64,000 nucleotides of DNA from Sistotremastrum niveocremeum HHB9708 (GCA_001630475.1 KV419465.1:1-64000); one strand, 5' to 3'. Numbered from the stretch's first letter, positions 1 to 12,236 are shown. The notes: generated from the letters alone by a model not told the origin. Translations and numbers: made by a program.

Positions 1-537
1 GCCGCGTCGGATCTCCAATAAGTTACTGAATGACTGATATTTCGATTTATAATGATTTTGAGGCGATGGCGACGGAGGGCGAGTGAATGAATAAGGAGTT
101 CGGTCTTGAAGGACATATCGTACAATTGGCGGAGTTTGAATTAGGTAGCTGAATTAGGAAAGTCAGACGAATAAGGAAAGGAAATTATTTCGGCACGTAC
201 CGAGAGAGTCTACATCAACTCTCCTGTTATCACCTTGCGTCTTCTTCTATTCTTCCGTTTTTCTTGCGTCGTTCTTCCTCCCTCGTTCTTCTGTTCCTCT
301 GTTCCTCTTCGTCCTTTTCTCTCGTTCTTCTTCTTCCTTTCAATCCTTCCATCTAATCCTTCCTCGAGTCCCTTCTCCGTCCTTCTTCGGCTCAGGCCTT
401 CAACTCGTACCCGTTATCTTCATTCGCATCTTTGCCTTCATCTTCATTCTCGTGACAAGGACTTTTGTCTAACCAATGACGCAGGGATAAAACTGGAACT
501 CGACCCAGGGAGAACGACACAGACACCGAGAGTTATC

Positions 538-815
538 ATGCCCGAGATAGAGATCCTCAAAAGCTGCGGAATGGATGATACTTATCGATTCTTTCAATCA
601 CCAGTATCATCGATGCTGATTCTGATTATCTATAGGTCTCGATTGGTCGACGATCGTCGAGACGACTATAGCTATAAACCGGGGTCGGTAAAGAAACCTG
701 GGTGGAAAGGGGAGACGGAACGACGGCTGAGATATAAGAATATCGCGAGCAGTGGGAGTCCTGGGAGGGGGGATGGAGAGTCGGAGCGGTATTCGTATGC
801 GTCTTTGTTCGGGTG
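538..815 (+). CDS. possible exon of an unresolved gene (low confidence)
   Basis: A pyrimidine-rich leader (about 228-460) precedes a frame that runs from an ATG at 538 to a GT donor-like site (GTGAGC) at 816. A possible internal acceptor lies at about 636. The predicted peptide after that acceptor is basic and rich in Arg, Asp, Gly and Ser and matches no family I know. CT-rich stretches before genes are common in fungal promoters and 5' leaders, which is the main reason to suspect a transcript here. I could not find a convincing downstream exon or stop, so this may be chance. Confidence 0.2.
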
Positions 816-1329
816 AGCTTCCTTCTCGTCCAACATATGAGTTGCGGAACGCGGATTGACCGCAAAATGGGGGTGGGGATGAGAGGGAGCTCTCGAAGCG
901 AAAGATTACCTGGTGATTGACAACTCCCCTACGCCTTCGCTTTACGTGATCTCGCACGTACCATCGCCAACGCTACGACATCGTATGCCTGTTGTTATAC
1001 TCGTCTGATTCTTCGTGTCGAACTAATGTTATCGATATCGATCTTCTGAAATCATCAAGGGCGAAGTTTCAGGCTCTCCAGCGGATGGACAGCATGGTGA
1101 TGTCGTAGCTCAACGTGTAACTCTCAAGGCGGATACAATTTTATCCTTGAAATGCTTTGGCGTAGTGAATATCATAATAGCTAATGCCTGTGTCGCGACT
1201 GCTAGACATTGATCTTCTCGAGACCGGGCGACGTCCCGGAAATGTTTACGATAATTCCTTTGCGTTCTCGAACAGATAATGGTCAAGATTGATCGTGATC
1301 GATCAAGTACTAGTAGGAAGAAGCTAAGG

Positions 1330-2736
1330 CTATGTCAAGTCATAGATATAGAGAGCATGTGTGTGTGTGAGAAAGAAGCTAAGGCATAGAGATGATTGGC
1401 CCACTACCGCACGTGCAACCTCCGAGGTTACATGGGCTTTCAAAAAATCACGGATACCCTCATCATTGCTATTGGCACTACGGCAACCAAATTCAAGGGA
1501 AAGTCGAGCACAGTCCGTATAAACAATGTGTAGACAGACACGTCTGCAGTGCACAGGTAGACTCGCGGATCGTCAGGGGGAGGGGACACGTGAGGGTCAG
1601 CTCGTTAACAATGTCGAAGCGAAGGGCGCTTCGGGGACGGTCAGGACACGGAGCGCCCAGAAAATCAAACGAAAAAAAAAAAAGGTCGAAATGAAAGAGT
1701 TGAGCTATTGAATCAGCTGCGGAGTCGGCGCTTATCACAAATAGTATACGAGTAAAGAAATAGTTAGAGACAGTAGAAGGACCAGGAACAGCTTTGCGGT
1801 GCTCCCTTTGTAGAGCCGACTGAGAGTCTGAGGGTATAGAAGGATTTTCACCTTCAGAGCTGTTAAACATCACAATATGACTTGAGCGAATAAATTCTGA
1901 AATCAATGTTCACGTCGACCTACCTCCGTGCAATACTCGCGGTCGTTACAGCCTCACTCATTGTTTCCGATGTGTGAAGCAAGAGAATGGTCTAATAAAT
2001 AGCGTCAGCGAGCATTCTCAGCTTTTTCCCGCCATCATTTATCGAACTCACATTGAGCTGATCTCGTTTCTCCCGTAGACGACTTTTGTATTGGGAAATC
2101 GCCTCTATATCGGCCTTGATTTGCATCATGCGTTGAGCATTGCTTCTGCTCAGCAATTTCACTATGTCGTTTAATGTAAGTTCTATCTCGCTTAAAACAA
2201 GTTTCAGATGACGGAGTGGCCGGAGAAGTGCAAAAAATACGGACCTCGCGAGAGTTTCAAGACGTCTTGCAACAACTGGGTCTGATGGCTTTTGAAAGGA
2301 GCCATTGATATCGACGATAAATTGCGTTAAATCTTGTGCCAGTTCGAGCCACTCCTCTCGATTCTGTTTGAAACCCTGTGAAAGTGGGTTGAGTTTATCG
2401 TGAAATTGGAATCTTTTGCGCCAATGAGGGAGATCTTGCCTTGCATAGGTTGACTATCATCAATATCGCGGCGGCTGAGGATTTCAAAGGCGGAAAGACA
2501 TCCGCTGCCTCTTTTGCGAAATCGAGCAGGAGAATTAGACCATCAAAATTTTGTACTCTCCTCCCAGTCCCTTTTCTCCAGAAGAAGAGAGTGCGAGAGA
2601 GAATGGAGCGCGAAAACGTCGGATCCGCCATGAGAGGTTCGGATGCCACATTCGATGCGCCAGCGCGTGAGGAGGAGGAGATTACAGATGTGAACTCATT
2701 GACACCTTCGAGTGTTGATTCATCTATCTTCTGCAT
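1330..2736 (-). CDS. small helical-bundle protein, Cbl-N/MLKL-NTD-like, paralog 1
   Basis: Exons read on minus: 2736-2440, 2375-2245, 2190-2052, 1991-1924, then a poorly resolved 3' part. The start ATG is at 2736. Residues about 65-98 carry the signature NFDGLILLLDFAKEAADVFP followed by PLKSSAAAILMIVNLCK. This pattern matches helical N-terminal modules of agaricomycete proteins usually labelled Cbl-N-like or MLKL-NTD-like (four-helix bundle), here without any kinase, NACHT or repeat domain. The next exons are amphipathic helices (NREEWLELAQDLTQFIVDIN, then a K/R/E/Q-rich coil). The first intron starts with GC, not GT (AAG|GCAAGA) and ends at CAG. A C-terminal peptide, DEGIRDFLKAHVTSEVARAV (about 1390-1470), resembles the end of paralog 2, but its joining exon is unclear. 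In animal MLKL such a bundle acts at membranes in cell death; that role here is inference. Confidence 0.6.
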
Positions 2737-4654
2737 TGTGGACTGTGGTTGGGATATTCAAGTCAGGTCGAGTTGATTGGTTGAGTTGGCGAGTACGGCG
2801 AACGAGAGTCAGTCGATGGGCGATACCAAGGCTTGGGGACCCATGAGGGCTGGTCTGGCTGCGGTGCATGCACCAAGGTTATGCTTAGTGCAGCAACTAT
2901 GGTACCATCCAGATTAAACAGACGCTGCGAAGAATGGGCACGCTCTAGGCGCGGCTGAAGAGCGGATGTCATAAATAAGAAAAAGCGAGGCAGGCCATTT
3001 GAACTCGGTGCACATGCCAGAGCCTAGCTAGACGTGACGTGCATCTGACAATTGGCCAGGGATGTGCCGCGAAGGGAAATGGAGAATGGCTTACACTGGC
3101 CCGAGGTTGAGGGCTCGGAAGCAGCGTTCGGAGATTCGGGAGTGACGGTGTTGACGCTACTAGTAGTTGATGGCTGCCCGACTCGTCCAGACTGACATTG
3201 ATTATGACCCTTTGAATCAAGCCAATATTCTCATATCCCTTTTATCGCTGACCAGATGAATAAGTCCCCCTTGGAGTCCAAATCAGAACAAACGACGTGT
3301 TTTGAGGAGTGCCTTAGTTCCTTCAACTTGTCGATCCACGCAACAGCGATCACACGAAGGACGAACGAAGACGAGAAACGGAAAAGGGAAGACGTGGAAA
3401 TTCAAGTTTCTCGACGCAAAGAAAGATACCTGTGATCTGGCTTGGTATAGCTAACAATCGCTATGCGAGAGCTGTGCTCCCACCTATTCAGAATCGCGGA
3501 TGTCCTTAAAATGTTTGCAATGTTTGCTTGGCGTTATAGAGCAGATACTGGGCTCATCCAGCACCTTGTCTCAGATACAGAGGGATATTATATATACAGG
3601 AAATTGGATAGCATGTAACTAGCTCCGACCGTCGATTTTCAGTTTCCAATTTTAGGACGCGTCGATATACGCATCAATTATCAGATCTGATGCAGGTCCT
3701 CGAAGTGGAGGTGTCAACATGATGGCGATCGAGGAGTTGAGCCACCCTTCAGTAGATCAAGATCTTGAATCTCTCTTGCCTCCTATAGGCCAAGAGAAGT
3801 AAGCCTTAGATCAAGAATGGCAATCCCGTACTATAGCCCATCACTCGATCATTCCTTTTCTGCTCGATCCGTCTCACGTACCGCAACCCTGGCTCTCTTA
3901 CAACAATTCGTGGTATAACGCCATAGTTAAGTCGTAACTTTGTAGCAACTTTGTAGTATCCATTTTCGGTACATGATCCTAAAAAATAAAATAAAAAGCG
4001 AAGGCTAGTGTTAATCGGGCTGTCACAGTCCGTGCTATTCCCGAAGATATCATATCTGTTTTTAATAGATTACGGATGTCCACATTATTCGCACCGCGGT
4101 CGATCAATATCGATAGAGAGCTGTAACCTAACCTAACACTCTCGTAGCAAACAATCCCTCGACACTCGGCTGCATCACCTGCCAGGGGCGGTCCAGCACA
4201 TGTGAGTTTGCAGGAGAGAGGAATGAGTATTACAGGCCTTGCGAATTCAAACCACTCTCAGACGTCCTGATGTGAGATATAATCGTGTGTAATATCGGTA
4301 TAGGGACATCACACTGGGAGCGTCTTAGTTCGGGCACTTCGGCACGGGGTCCACTTCCATATGAGACGAGTGTCCCTGGATCAAGAACGTGCCATATCCG
4401 GTACCCACGACGGAAACGGATTCAGACCCTTTGAAGAAGCCTCTAGCACTGGGAAGCGAGCATTCATATCTAAACGCTCAAGCCCCTTTTAGCAGTCCTT
4501 TTGAATCGTTCGTATCGATCAAAGCTTAGTTCCTGAGCTAACTGCGGTTCCGTGAGATGAATTACCAGAAAAAGAGAGAAAGAAGCAAGCTACTTGGCGG
4601 AAATCAAAGTTGGACCAAAGAGGGTTGCAGCTCTAATGCTGCAATATGACTACG
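2737..4654. other. stretch without a supported gene
   Basis: This holds the upstream region of paralog 1 and the downstream region of paralog 2. I see only short open frames without family signatures or convincing splice pairs. A GA/CT-rich patch lies around 2570-2620, inside paralog 1. No repeats or RNA genes were recognised. Confidence 0.5.
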
Positions 4655-5543
4655 TTATAGTTGCATGACAGGGGTAAAAAAAAAAAGAACCCTAGATAGT
4701 CGAGCTACAACCTCATCCGCGATTTTTGAGCTTATCACATGTGATTTGATGAGTCCTCGGATATCCTTGCGCATATCTTCGAGATCCGAATTATGGCGTT
4801 CGGTCAATAGCCACAGGAAGCTATTCGGACCCAAAATAATTGAGCGGGAACACTTGACATCTAGGATTGCGCTGAAATACCTCTGTTCCATGCTTCCGAT
4901 AATATTCGGCGTGTCTTTGACCATTTGCATTATTTGAGTCAGGAGAATAGTCTAAGAGCGTTGTGATGTGAGGCAGGCTGGTAGATATCAGAAGTTGAAT
5001 AAACTGAACTCACGTGAAGTTGGTCTCTTTGGTCTTTTAGACGAATTTTATAGGTTTCCAGCATTTCTCTGTCTGCTTTCACTTGCATGAATCGCTCGGC
5101 TTTATTTCTGCGTAAAACCTTGACGATTTCAGCGAATATAGCGTCAACTTCACTGAGAAGTGTGTCAGAAACAGAATCCCTCAAAGTAGCATAAGAAACA
5201 CCGACGTCGTGAACTCTTCAAGGCGGTTGACAACCGCTAGATGCGGCGATTGTTGAATACATTCATTGACATGGACCATGAATTGTGTTAAGTCTTGAGC
5301 GAACGCGAACCAGTCCTCTCGGTTCCTTTTGAAACCCTGTTAACACCCATGGGGGTCAGGTTTACACAAATGCGTAACTCATGCCAGTATACTTGCTTTG
5401 CATAGATCAATCGCCACCAACAAACCCGCGGCTGTGGATTTGAGAGGGGGGAATGCGTCCGCGCTCTCTTTGATGGATTGAAGTACGAGCAATAGCCCGT
5501 TGAACTTCGAATTGTTCCCGCTTCGACCTCTCGAACTGTTCAT
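4655..5543 (-). CDS. small helical-bundle protein, Cbl-N/MLKL-NTD-like, paralog 2
   Basis: Exons on minus: 5543-5397, 5336-5206, 5152-5014 and 4951 down to a stop at 4655-4657, possibly with one more small in-frame intron (AG|GTATTT to GAATAG). The start is the ATG at 5543. The signature is FNGLLLVLQSIKESADAFPP then LKSTAAGLLVAIDLCK. Exon 2 is 131 bases and exon 3 is 139 bases, exactly as in the paralogs at 1.3-2.7 kb and 44 kb. The first intron again has a GC donor with a strong consensus (AAA|GCAAGT). The last exon adds helices TILLTQIMQMVKDTPNIIGS and DLEDMRKDIRGLIKSHVISS. No catalytic domain is present. The N-terminus is shorter than in the other two, so an upstream exon may be missing from this model. 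Function is not known; a membrane or signalling role is inferred from the fold class only. Confidence 0.6.
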
Positions 5544-5634
5544 TGTTCCAATGAAAGGATGCCAGTGGGAGAGATGGATGTTTGGGTCGACCAATACCCG
5601 TGAACGATGCGTGCAATGGAGGGAGACGATTGAA

Positions 5635-6664
5635 TCAAAAAATGAATTGATGGAGGATCCCAAGCGTTGTGCAGACCTGCGAAATCAAGCCCGAAAGCCC
5701 CTGTGCCAGTGCACCAACCATGTCAATAATTAGATCAATCAGACGCTCGGCTGTTACTGGTTGGCGATCCAAGAAAGGGTCTACTTGCTGTAGTCCACAA
5801 TAGGAGTAAACTCGCAGCCTCGTGGAAAACATTGGCACGCGGGGGAACAGAGTCACCCGAACTTGAAGATACTTGCTAAGATACATTCCATAGGGTCGAC
5901 AGTGAATTAAAATCTAAGAGTCAAGCACAGTAGTATGGAAACGATTAGCGTTCATGTTCGGAATTGCCACGTTTTCGGGAAGCGCCATTGACGGAGTGCC
6001 AAAATGTTCTAGACACGGTCTGAGGACCCCGTCGACTCTTGGGATCCGACTTTCTGCCGGTTTCTGCTATTAATATTTTCATTTCTTGATTCCCTTTGCC
6101 GAAGATATCGACACACCTTCGCGTACTAATACTTCCCTCTATCCGATATTGCTGTGGCTTGAAATCTGAATGCATCTGCAGTAGTCCACCAATCAAGTCA
6201 CTCTGAGATCTCTCACCCGAAGGTCCGCGAAGAGAGCGCTGCTTCCGAAATGAAAAACGTGGGGGGACGAGAGCCTCCCCAGAGTCCCCTGGTGAACGCT
6301 GAGCCCCAATGTGATGCTCTTTTGATCTACGTGTCCCGGGCAAGTGTTATATCCAACTCGTCTTAAAGCGTACTCACACGACCCATCAAAGCTCCAGAAT
6401 AATCCGAATCAGCTGCACCGTCAAATTCGTAACCGAATATCGTCGAGTACGTGCACCACATCTCCCAAACATCCACCCTCCAGCCTCTGAAAATGCTCCC
6501 AAACTGTCCCCCTCTCTCTCTTGCTCGCCTCTGCCACCCTCTTCAGACGCGTCGGCCGCTTCAACCAGCTGAAAATGACCATTGAAATCGTTTATCTGAT
6601 CCTCAAATAGTGAAGGCATGCTCAGTACCCAAGACCTTGCAAAAAAATTCGCGTCTTCCGTCAA
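5635..6664 (-). other. unresolved minus-strand coding-like stretch
   Basis: Three minus-strand open segments (6664-6386, 6343-5945 and 5886-5635) have protein-like composition. The first carries an acidic Glu/Gly-rich part, the last a helix-like LIDLIIDMVGALAQGLSGLI. A donor-like GTGAGT lies near 6377, but I could not join the segments in one frame. They could be exons of a gene upstream of paralog 2, an extended N-terminus of paralog 2, or chance. I recognise no family. Confidence 0.2.
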
Positions 6665-6914
6665 CCCGTCTCGCCGAAAGCAAGTGTTGCCTTTTCACCG
6701 CTATCTCATTCGACGGTCAAAGTAATCAGCACATCGATATCACACCCACATGTATACCAAAGAGCGCGATTTTTTTGAACATTTTTATGCAATTTTGTGA
6801 CCAGAGATTGACTCAACCATGCTGCGCCATCTTGTATATCATTAATTACGTAATATATTCCTCAAGATACTCCGTCAACTCTCACAGTCTAAGTCCTGGG
6901 GCTAGATGCCACCA

Positions 6915-7445
6915 ATGACGTCGGGCGGTATTATATCCCATCCCGGGCTTCGTCGCTTCATCCCGAGTCCTATGAGACGGCCCCCCAGTCCTTACGGCCG
7001 AGCGTCTCCGAGTCCTAATCCTACGCATCTCGTCGACCCTCGGCAATATGGGAACTATCACAGATGACATTTCGTCGAGGTGATGGATTTCAACACGAAT
7101 CCACGATTCCGGTGACTTTTTATTTCCATTTTATCGACTACTCGACTTTTGGTGGGCAGTGTAGCTGGACTTACATGCTGCAAAGACATCGTCGAGGATT
7201 TCGACACGATTGGCAACGCAGGGTCGGAAGGATGACGAGGATATGATGAAGGGAATCGTGCACGATGAGGATGAGGAGGCGCAACAAAAGCAGAATGAAA
7301 GGGACATCGGTACGCTCCCAAACCTTACCATCACCTTTCCAATTAATGGATTTGGTTAATCTGATCACTGGCAGGCCAATCTCCAGTTACCTATAATGCT
7401 CCAGAGGCCGGTGCAACATCTCAAATTCTTCGTTCGACATCCTGA
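6915..7445 (+). CDS. small protein with acidic charged C-terminal part, unknown function
   Basis: The two 3' exons are well supported. Exon 7165-7309 (acceptor GTAG at 7161-7164) encodes LDLHAAKTSSRISTRLATQG and then a highly charged stretch with DEDMMKG and HDEDEEAQQKQNERD. It ends in phase 1 at a GT donor and joins exon 7375-7445 (after GGCAG), which encodes GQSPVTYNAPEAGATSQILR, then STS and a TGA stop. The likely first exon starts at the ATG at 6915 in a good context (CCACCAATGACG). It encodes an Arg/Pro/Ser-rich segment (RRFIPSPMRRPPSPYGRASP), but I found only a poor in-phase donor (CTC|GTCGAC, about 7030). The exon 1 join is therefore open. No family was recognised. Confidence 0.45.
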
Positions 7446-9604
7446 TCACCGTAAACCCGTCCCTCTGAAAGGTTTGGCTATTACTGTTCAGATCACTTGC
7501 CGTGAAAGTCAAACTGTCAACGTGAATACATCCAATTCAATCCGAGTTTGATCTACCCCAGCATTATGTCGTTGACATTTGCTCTTTCTGGCGCCCACCT
7601 CTGTTTCTTCAGCCTTATATCAACCCTGTGCTCATCTGTCTTCTCTTGATTCCGTGTTCCTCCTCGCGAGCCTCTTCGTTTTCATCCTGTTTCGTATTAT
7701 GTTCTGCTTGCTCTGATTTTCGGACTTGTCTGTGACAGTCTGTCGGACTCTGTCACATAGTGTCAAACGAGATCAAGCACTATCTCGTAGTCTACTGAAA
7801 CTCCTCGTGAGGGCTTTATTGAGTTCATGATGCTGCCTCGGACACCGTTTCAGACCCTTCACAAGCTCTCAATCGAATTTCATCGTAAACAAAGTCCAGC
7901 GGCGTATAGCGGAGTTTGAAGTTTTGACCATGATAACAGTGATTTTGGCTGGTTGAACTTGGGCGTTCGTGCTCGAGAGGAGTCGCCGGACGGGAATCGA
8001 AAGCACTGACAGTCTCGCAAAGGTTGGTGAATGGGTTACAAGAGCACTAGAGTCCGTCGAAAGAACATGTGACATGTCCTTATTGCCGCTTCGAGTACCA
8101 GCAAGCAAATGAGAGAATATTGGTAGCATCAGTACTGCCAGTGAGCTGAGTATTGGGAGCACGGAGCACTGGCAGACAACAAGCTCGGTGGTTCTCGAAT
8201 CATGGAGTTCGCGCTATTCACCGAGGCATATTGGCATCCTTATCTCGAGGATGTCCGAAACAGCGGAGAAGATCAAGAAAGTTGGAAGAGATATTGTTTC
8301 CCAATGTATGCAACTCTCCGTTCAAGGGGTTCGTTGACGTTTCTATGAAGCCGTGATGGTCTCGGGGATGTATCCACGCCGACAAAGAGTTTGCCTGGCC
8401 ATAGAACGAAAGTGAGCAGTCTATTCAAGTATATCTCCTCCATCTCCAAGCCTTCAACTCATCAGGCGTGGCGCCACACGTACGCGACATACAGAGCGCA
8501 CGACGGGTGTTGCTACATGTTTCGTTTTGAAGGTCACGACGTATCCGGTGTACCTCTACAGTAGCTTCACTGACAGTTCTTGGAGATACTCCAGTCGGTT
8601 GAAGCTGTGCGAAGGGAAGAGCTAACACGCCCTGGGATTTGTTCATATGAATGCAGTTGATGTCATGCATGTAAAGAAAGAAAGGAAAATGATGTGATCG
8701 AACGAGTAGTGGTATACGAAGTTGATTCAAGAGCGACTTTGAAGTTGAACTCTTGTTAGCTATTTTCTTCGGCCCTCCAGCTTCAAGGCGCGATCTGCAA
8801 TACTCCGTTTGATGAAACAAAAGAAAAGAAAACATGGAGTGCTCAACTTTTGACCAAGCTAGGACGAAGACGAGGTAGTTGGGGGTCGATCTGCCGTAAT
8901 ATTATGGGACTCGTAGAAACCATTCAGATGAACACAAATTCGGAACGTACCTGAGCATCCACAAAGCGAAACCCAAGCTCAAGCGGAGCAGGGCCTGCAG
9001 GCGTACGGTCTATTGTGAAATAGAATCTTGATCAACAGAGCTCAATAGGTTCTCGAAATTGAGCAGCGAGGAATGCAAGATCTGCAAATTCGACTTTTGT
9101 CTGACACTCACATCCACCCGAGAGTTTGCTTCAAAATATCAATATGATCTGACATGCTGCTAACGTGTACAACTTGTTGTGTATCATTGTCCAGAATCTT
9201 AGCTCCTTTGAGTGTAGGCCCACCCGGGTATCAGGCATCCTGATTTGGCAGGTTGGATGGTTGATCAAGGATATATGGCTGAGAAAATTATTACAGAGAA
9301 ATTAAATGATAATGCTGCGAGTCCTCGGGGTCCGAACCCTTGCCGAAGAGATGCCGCTTGCGCCGACACGGCACTGAAGTTCTGAGTTCCAAAAGATCCG
9401 AAATTCCGAACATGAACGCTAATCGTTTCCATAGTAGTACGCCTCAATGTAATCAAGGCGTTAGGAGGAGCTCGCTACGATATCCCTCACCATCACATTC
9501 CAGTCCAACAGTCGAAGTAGGTGTCCCAGTCGAGGCGCTGGCAAGGGCGCTGGTTTCGGAAGCGGCAGTCGGAGATTCGGGAGAGCCGATGTTGACGGTT
9601 GTTG
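7446..9604. other. stretch without a supported gene
   Basis: I found no frame with a recognisable domain or consistent splice sites here. A plus-strand segment at about 8190-8335 reads as a helix-like peptide (SETAEKIKKVGRDIVSQCMQ) flanked by stops, which could be an exon of an unseen gene or a remnant. The last few hundred bases are the upstream region of the gene starting at 9605. Confidence 0.45.
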
Positions 9605-11922
9605 ATGTTCTCGTGGTTCAGACGCTCAGACTCAACCAAGGTTCATTCTCATAATGCATCCTCGAATAGAGATAATAATGTTAATACCCCTCTTCTCCCT
9701 CTAACATCTCGACACGTTCCACCGCCTCCTCAGCATCCCCTAGTCCAATCCGGTGCTCGAAATGTCAGACCTTATCCAGCTGACGATGCTAACGATGCCA
9801 ACGATAATGACAAAGGGAAAGGAAGAGAACGAGATGCACACGATGATACCCTAGCACGCATCCATTCTCATGCAGAGTCAATCAAAGACTCTATTCCGCC
9901 TTCATTACGCGCTCATCCGGGTGAAGGACATGCACCGGTTGAGACTCTATTTCATCCATTCACCGGCGAGGAGAACATCACCATTCTTCCTCCTGCTGCT
10001 CAAGCCTCGAATGATGCTCAACTCCTCGATCAAACCCCTATCCCTATTCCTATACCTGTCGCGAATGCTACGAATGCATTACCTCCAGTCGCCGAAACTT
10101 TCGAACCGTCCACTTCAGCATCACATCAATCACATCAATCGAATCCTTCGACTTCCACCACTGCGTCAGCAGCAGGGCTAGCGACTTATCCCCTCGAATC
10201 AACGACACCCTCCGCAACAGCCCAAGCTGCCCAATTTTGGGCTCACCTGTCCAAAATCCGGTCGCTGCAAGCGGAAATCGCGGCTTTACACATCCATATG
10301 GAAGGTGTATCTTCTGCGGGTCGTACATCTGCTCGAGGGGCTGTCGTTGCTCCTGTCCCTTCGCCGCCTCAGAGTGGGTCCGGATTCGGTGGAAGTTCGA
10401 GGACGAGAGGAAAGGAAGGAGGAAATGAGGGTGGAGAGGAGAAGGAGAGAGCTGTAGAGTTTGAGAAGCTCGTTGAGAAGTTCGAGCGAAGGAAAGAAGG
10501 TGTCGATAAGATTATGGCCAAGGTTCTCACTCCTCTCTTTCTATCACAATTGATCAAAGGATTGACGATGATATTGGTTAGATGGATCTCCTAAGCAACG
10601 CACTGAACGAATTCCACACGCTCCAAGCTCCTAATCTCCGCTTCTCCGTATCATCCGGTGGACAATCCCAACCTCAATCTCGTGAATCAACTCAAGATGC
10701 AGGAGTTGGTGCCAGTACCAGCGGAAACACTGGCGCTGGCGCCGGAGACGCAGAACGAGGAAGAGATACATTTTCGTTCTCTTTATCGAGAGAATCGTCG
10801 ATACAGCCTGGATCACCTCCCCAGTCTATTGCGTTATCGCAGTCTCCGCCTGGTTCGCCGCCTCAACTTCCTACATCTCCTCCGACTCAAGCTCAGCCTT
10901 TCGGAACTTCATTCTCGTTATCCCCTTCTCCGCCTCCTTCGTTTTCCCTCTCTCAATCACAATCACAATCACAATCACAGTCTCCTCCTCCTCCGCCTCC
11001 TCCCGCAGGGATGTCCTCTTCACCTCCGACTTCTCAATGGCAGACAGGAGTAGCAACAGGAACGGTATCAGGAGCCTCAGCGCCTATTCCGATCGCAACC
11101 GTTGAGATGAGACAGACCAGAACGGAACCTGCAGGTCCTTTAGGAAGACTCGGCACAGGATTCGCCAGTGCGTTATCCAGCCTCCATGAGAGTACGACTA
11201 GGATGGTATCTCGATCGCCTTCGCCGAATGAGTCGAGGTCGAGATCGAGATCGGCGAGCCCGAGTCCGGGCACTGTGCCGATGGGTATTCCGACGTTGAA
11301 GCTGGATCCAGACTTCGCTCCGGCTTCGACGGAGCCTCCTGCGCTAGCGGGTCGAAGTACTGGTGACGCTCCGTCTACCTCGAATTCCACTTCGGCGGTT
11401 AAGATAAAGACGGAGTATGAAGAACCCTCTTTGGCTTTCATTCCTCGTGGTCCGGGTTCGACTAGGCGTGCTATCGCATCTGAAGTTGATCGCGAAATCA
11501 AAACCGAGTCCGACGCTCAAGAAAACTCCCTTCTCTCAAATACTACAAAGCAGGAACCTGCTGCGACGCCGAATGCGAATTTAAACCCATCATCGGAATA
11601 CGACGTAAAACGAGAACGCAGTACAACTCCCGACACTATTCTCAGCGATGCTGGCAAGCAGAAGTTACGAGTTGAGATTCCGTTCTATGGACTCGGGCTT
11701 ATACCGCCTAGCAGAGGCCGCGTTGGGAGTGTCGGTAGCGGTGCGAGCGGAGGAGCGGTTGAGAGCGTGAGAGATGTAGGAGGGAGTGTTGCGGATGGGA
11801 GGAATGAGAGTAACAGTACGAGTCGGAGAGTTTCGGAGGATGTTGTGCGAGATGAGAGTGTAGGTGGGGGGATGTTACATGATAGTCCTACGTCGTATAC
11901 GTACAAACATGCGCATTCGTGA
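9605..11922 (+). CDS. large low-complexity Ser/Pro-rich protein with SUMO-consensus motifs
   Basis: Two exons, 9605-10522 and 10582-11922, joined over a 59-base intron in phase 0, give about 752 residues. The join restores a continuous helix (VEKFERRKEGVDKIMAK then MDLLSNALNEFH), which supports it; the upstream in-frame codons are TTG, so the ATG at 9605 is the start. The protein is mostly disordered: Asp/Asn-rich near residue 60, a coiled-coil-like helix (KIRSLQAEIAALHIHMEGV) near residue 220, a Pro/Ser/Gln-rich middle with an SQSQSQ run from a CAATCA repeat, and SRSRS near the RS-rich centre. A C-terminal part holds repeated psi-K-x-E motifs (VKIKTE, EIKTE, VKRE) between about 11398 and 11620. 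This suggests a nuclear, regulated scaffold or cofactor, but no domain was recognised. Confidence 0.7.
10954..10980 (+). repeat. CAATCA hexanucleotide repeat in coding sequence
   Basis: Four to five tandem copies of a CAATCA-type unit encode alternating Ser and Gln in the low-complexity protein. The hexamer unit keeps the frame when copy number changes, so length polymorphism is expected. Confidence 0.8.
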
Positions 11923-12236
11923 TCGTTGATGATCAATCTGTAAAGTATTCTCATCGAGGAGGAGATTCTCCCTTGTTCTTCTCGCAATTCTTTGTACATC
12001 TTTGCAATCGGGTGATTCTGAGATTCGCGTATCTTTCCAATCAGTCGTATATGAGGCGAAGTGGGTCTCGGACTCGGAGACGTGCGGCATGGATCAAGAG
12101 TGTCATCCTTACATTGAGCTACGTTTGACTTGGGCTCGGGATGGTCGAATTCGATCTGCTTAATTCATCTGCATGTTATGGAAGCTACAAGATACCAAAA
12201 ATACTACCGTGCATTAGAACGCGAATATAGAACGTC

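Noticed and set aside
1674-1684. Poly-A run as a sign of a retroposed copy
   Set aside because: It is short, interrupted nearby, and no target-site duplication or processed gene copy is visible.
10658-11053. Alternative frames in the Ser/Pro-rich gene
   Set aside because: They mirror a repetitive coding region; only the chosen frame joins exon 1 in phase and gives the helix and SUMO motifs.
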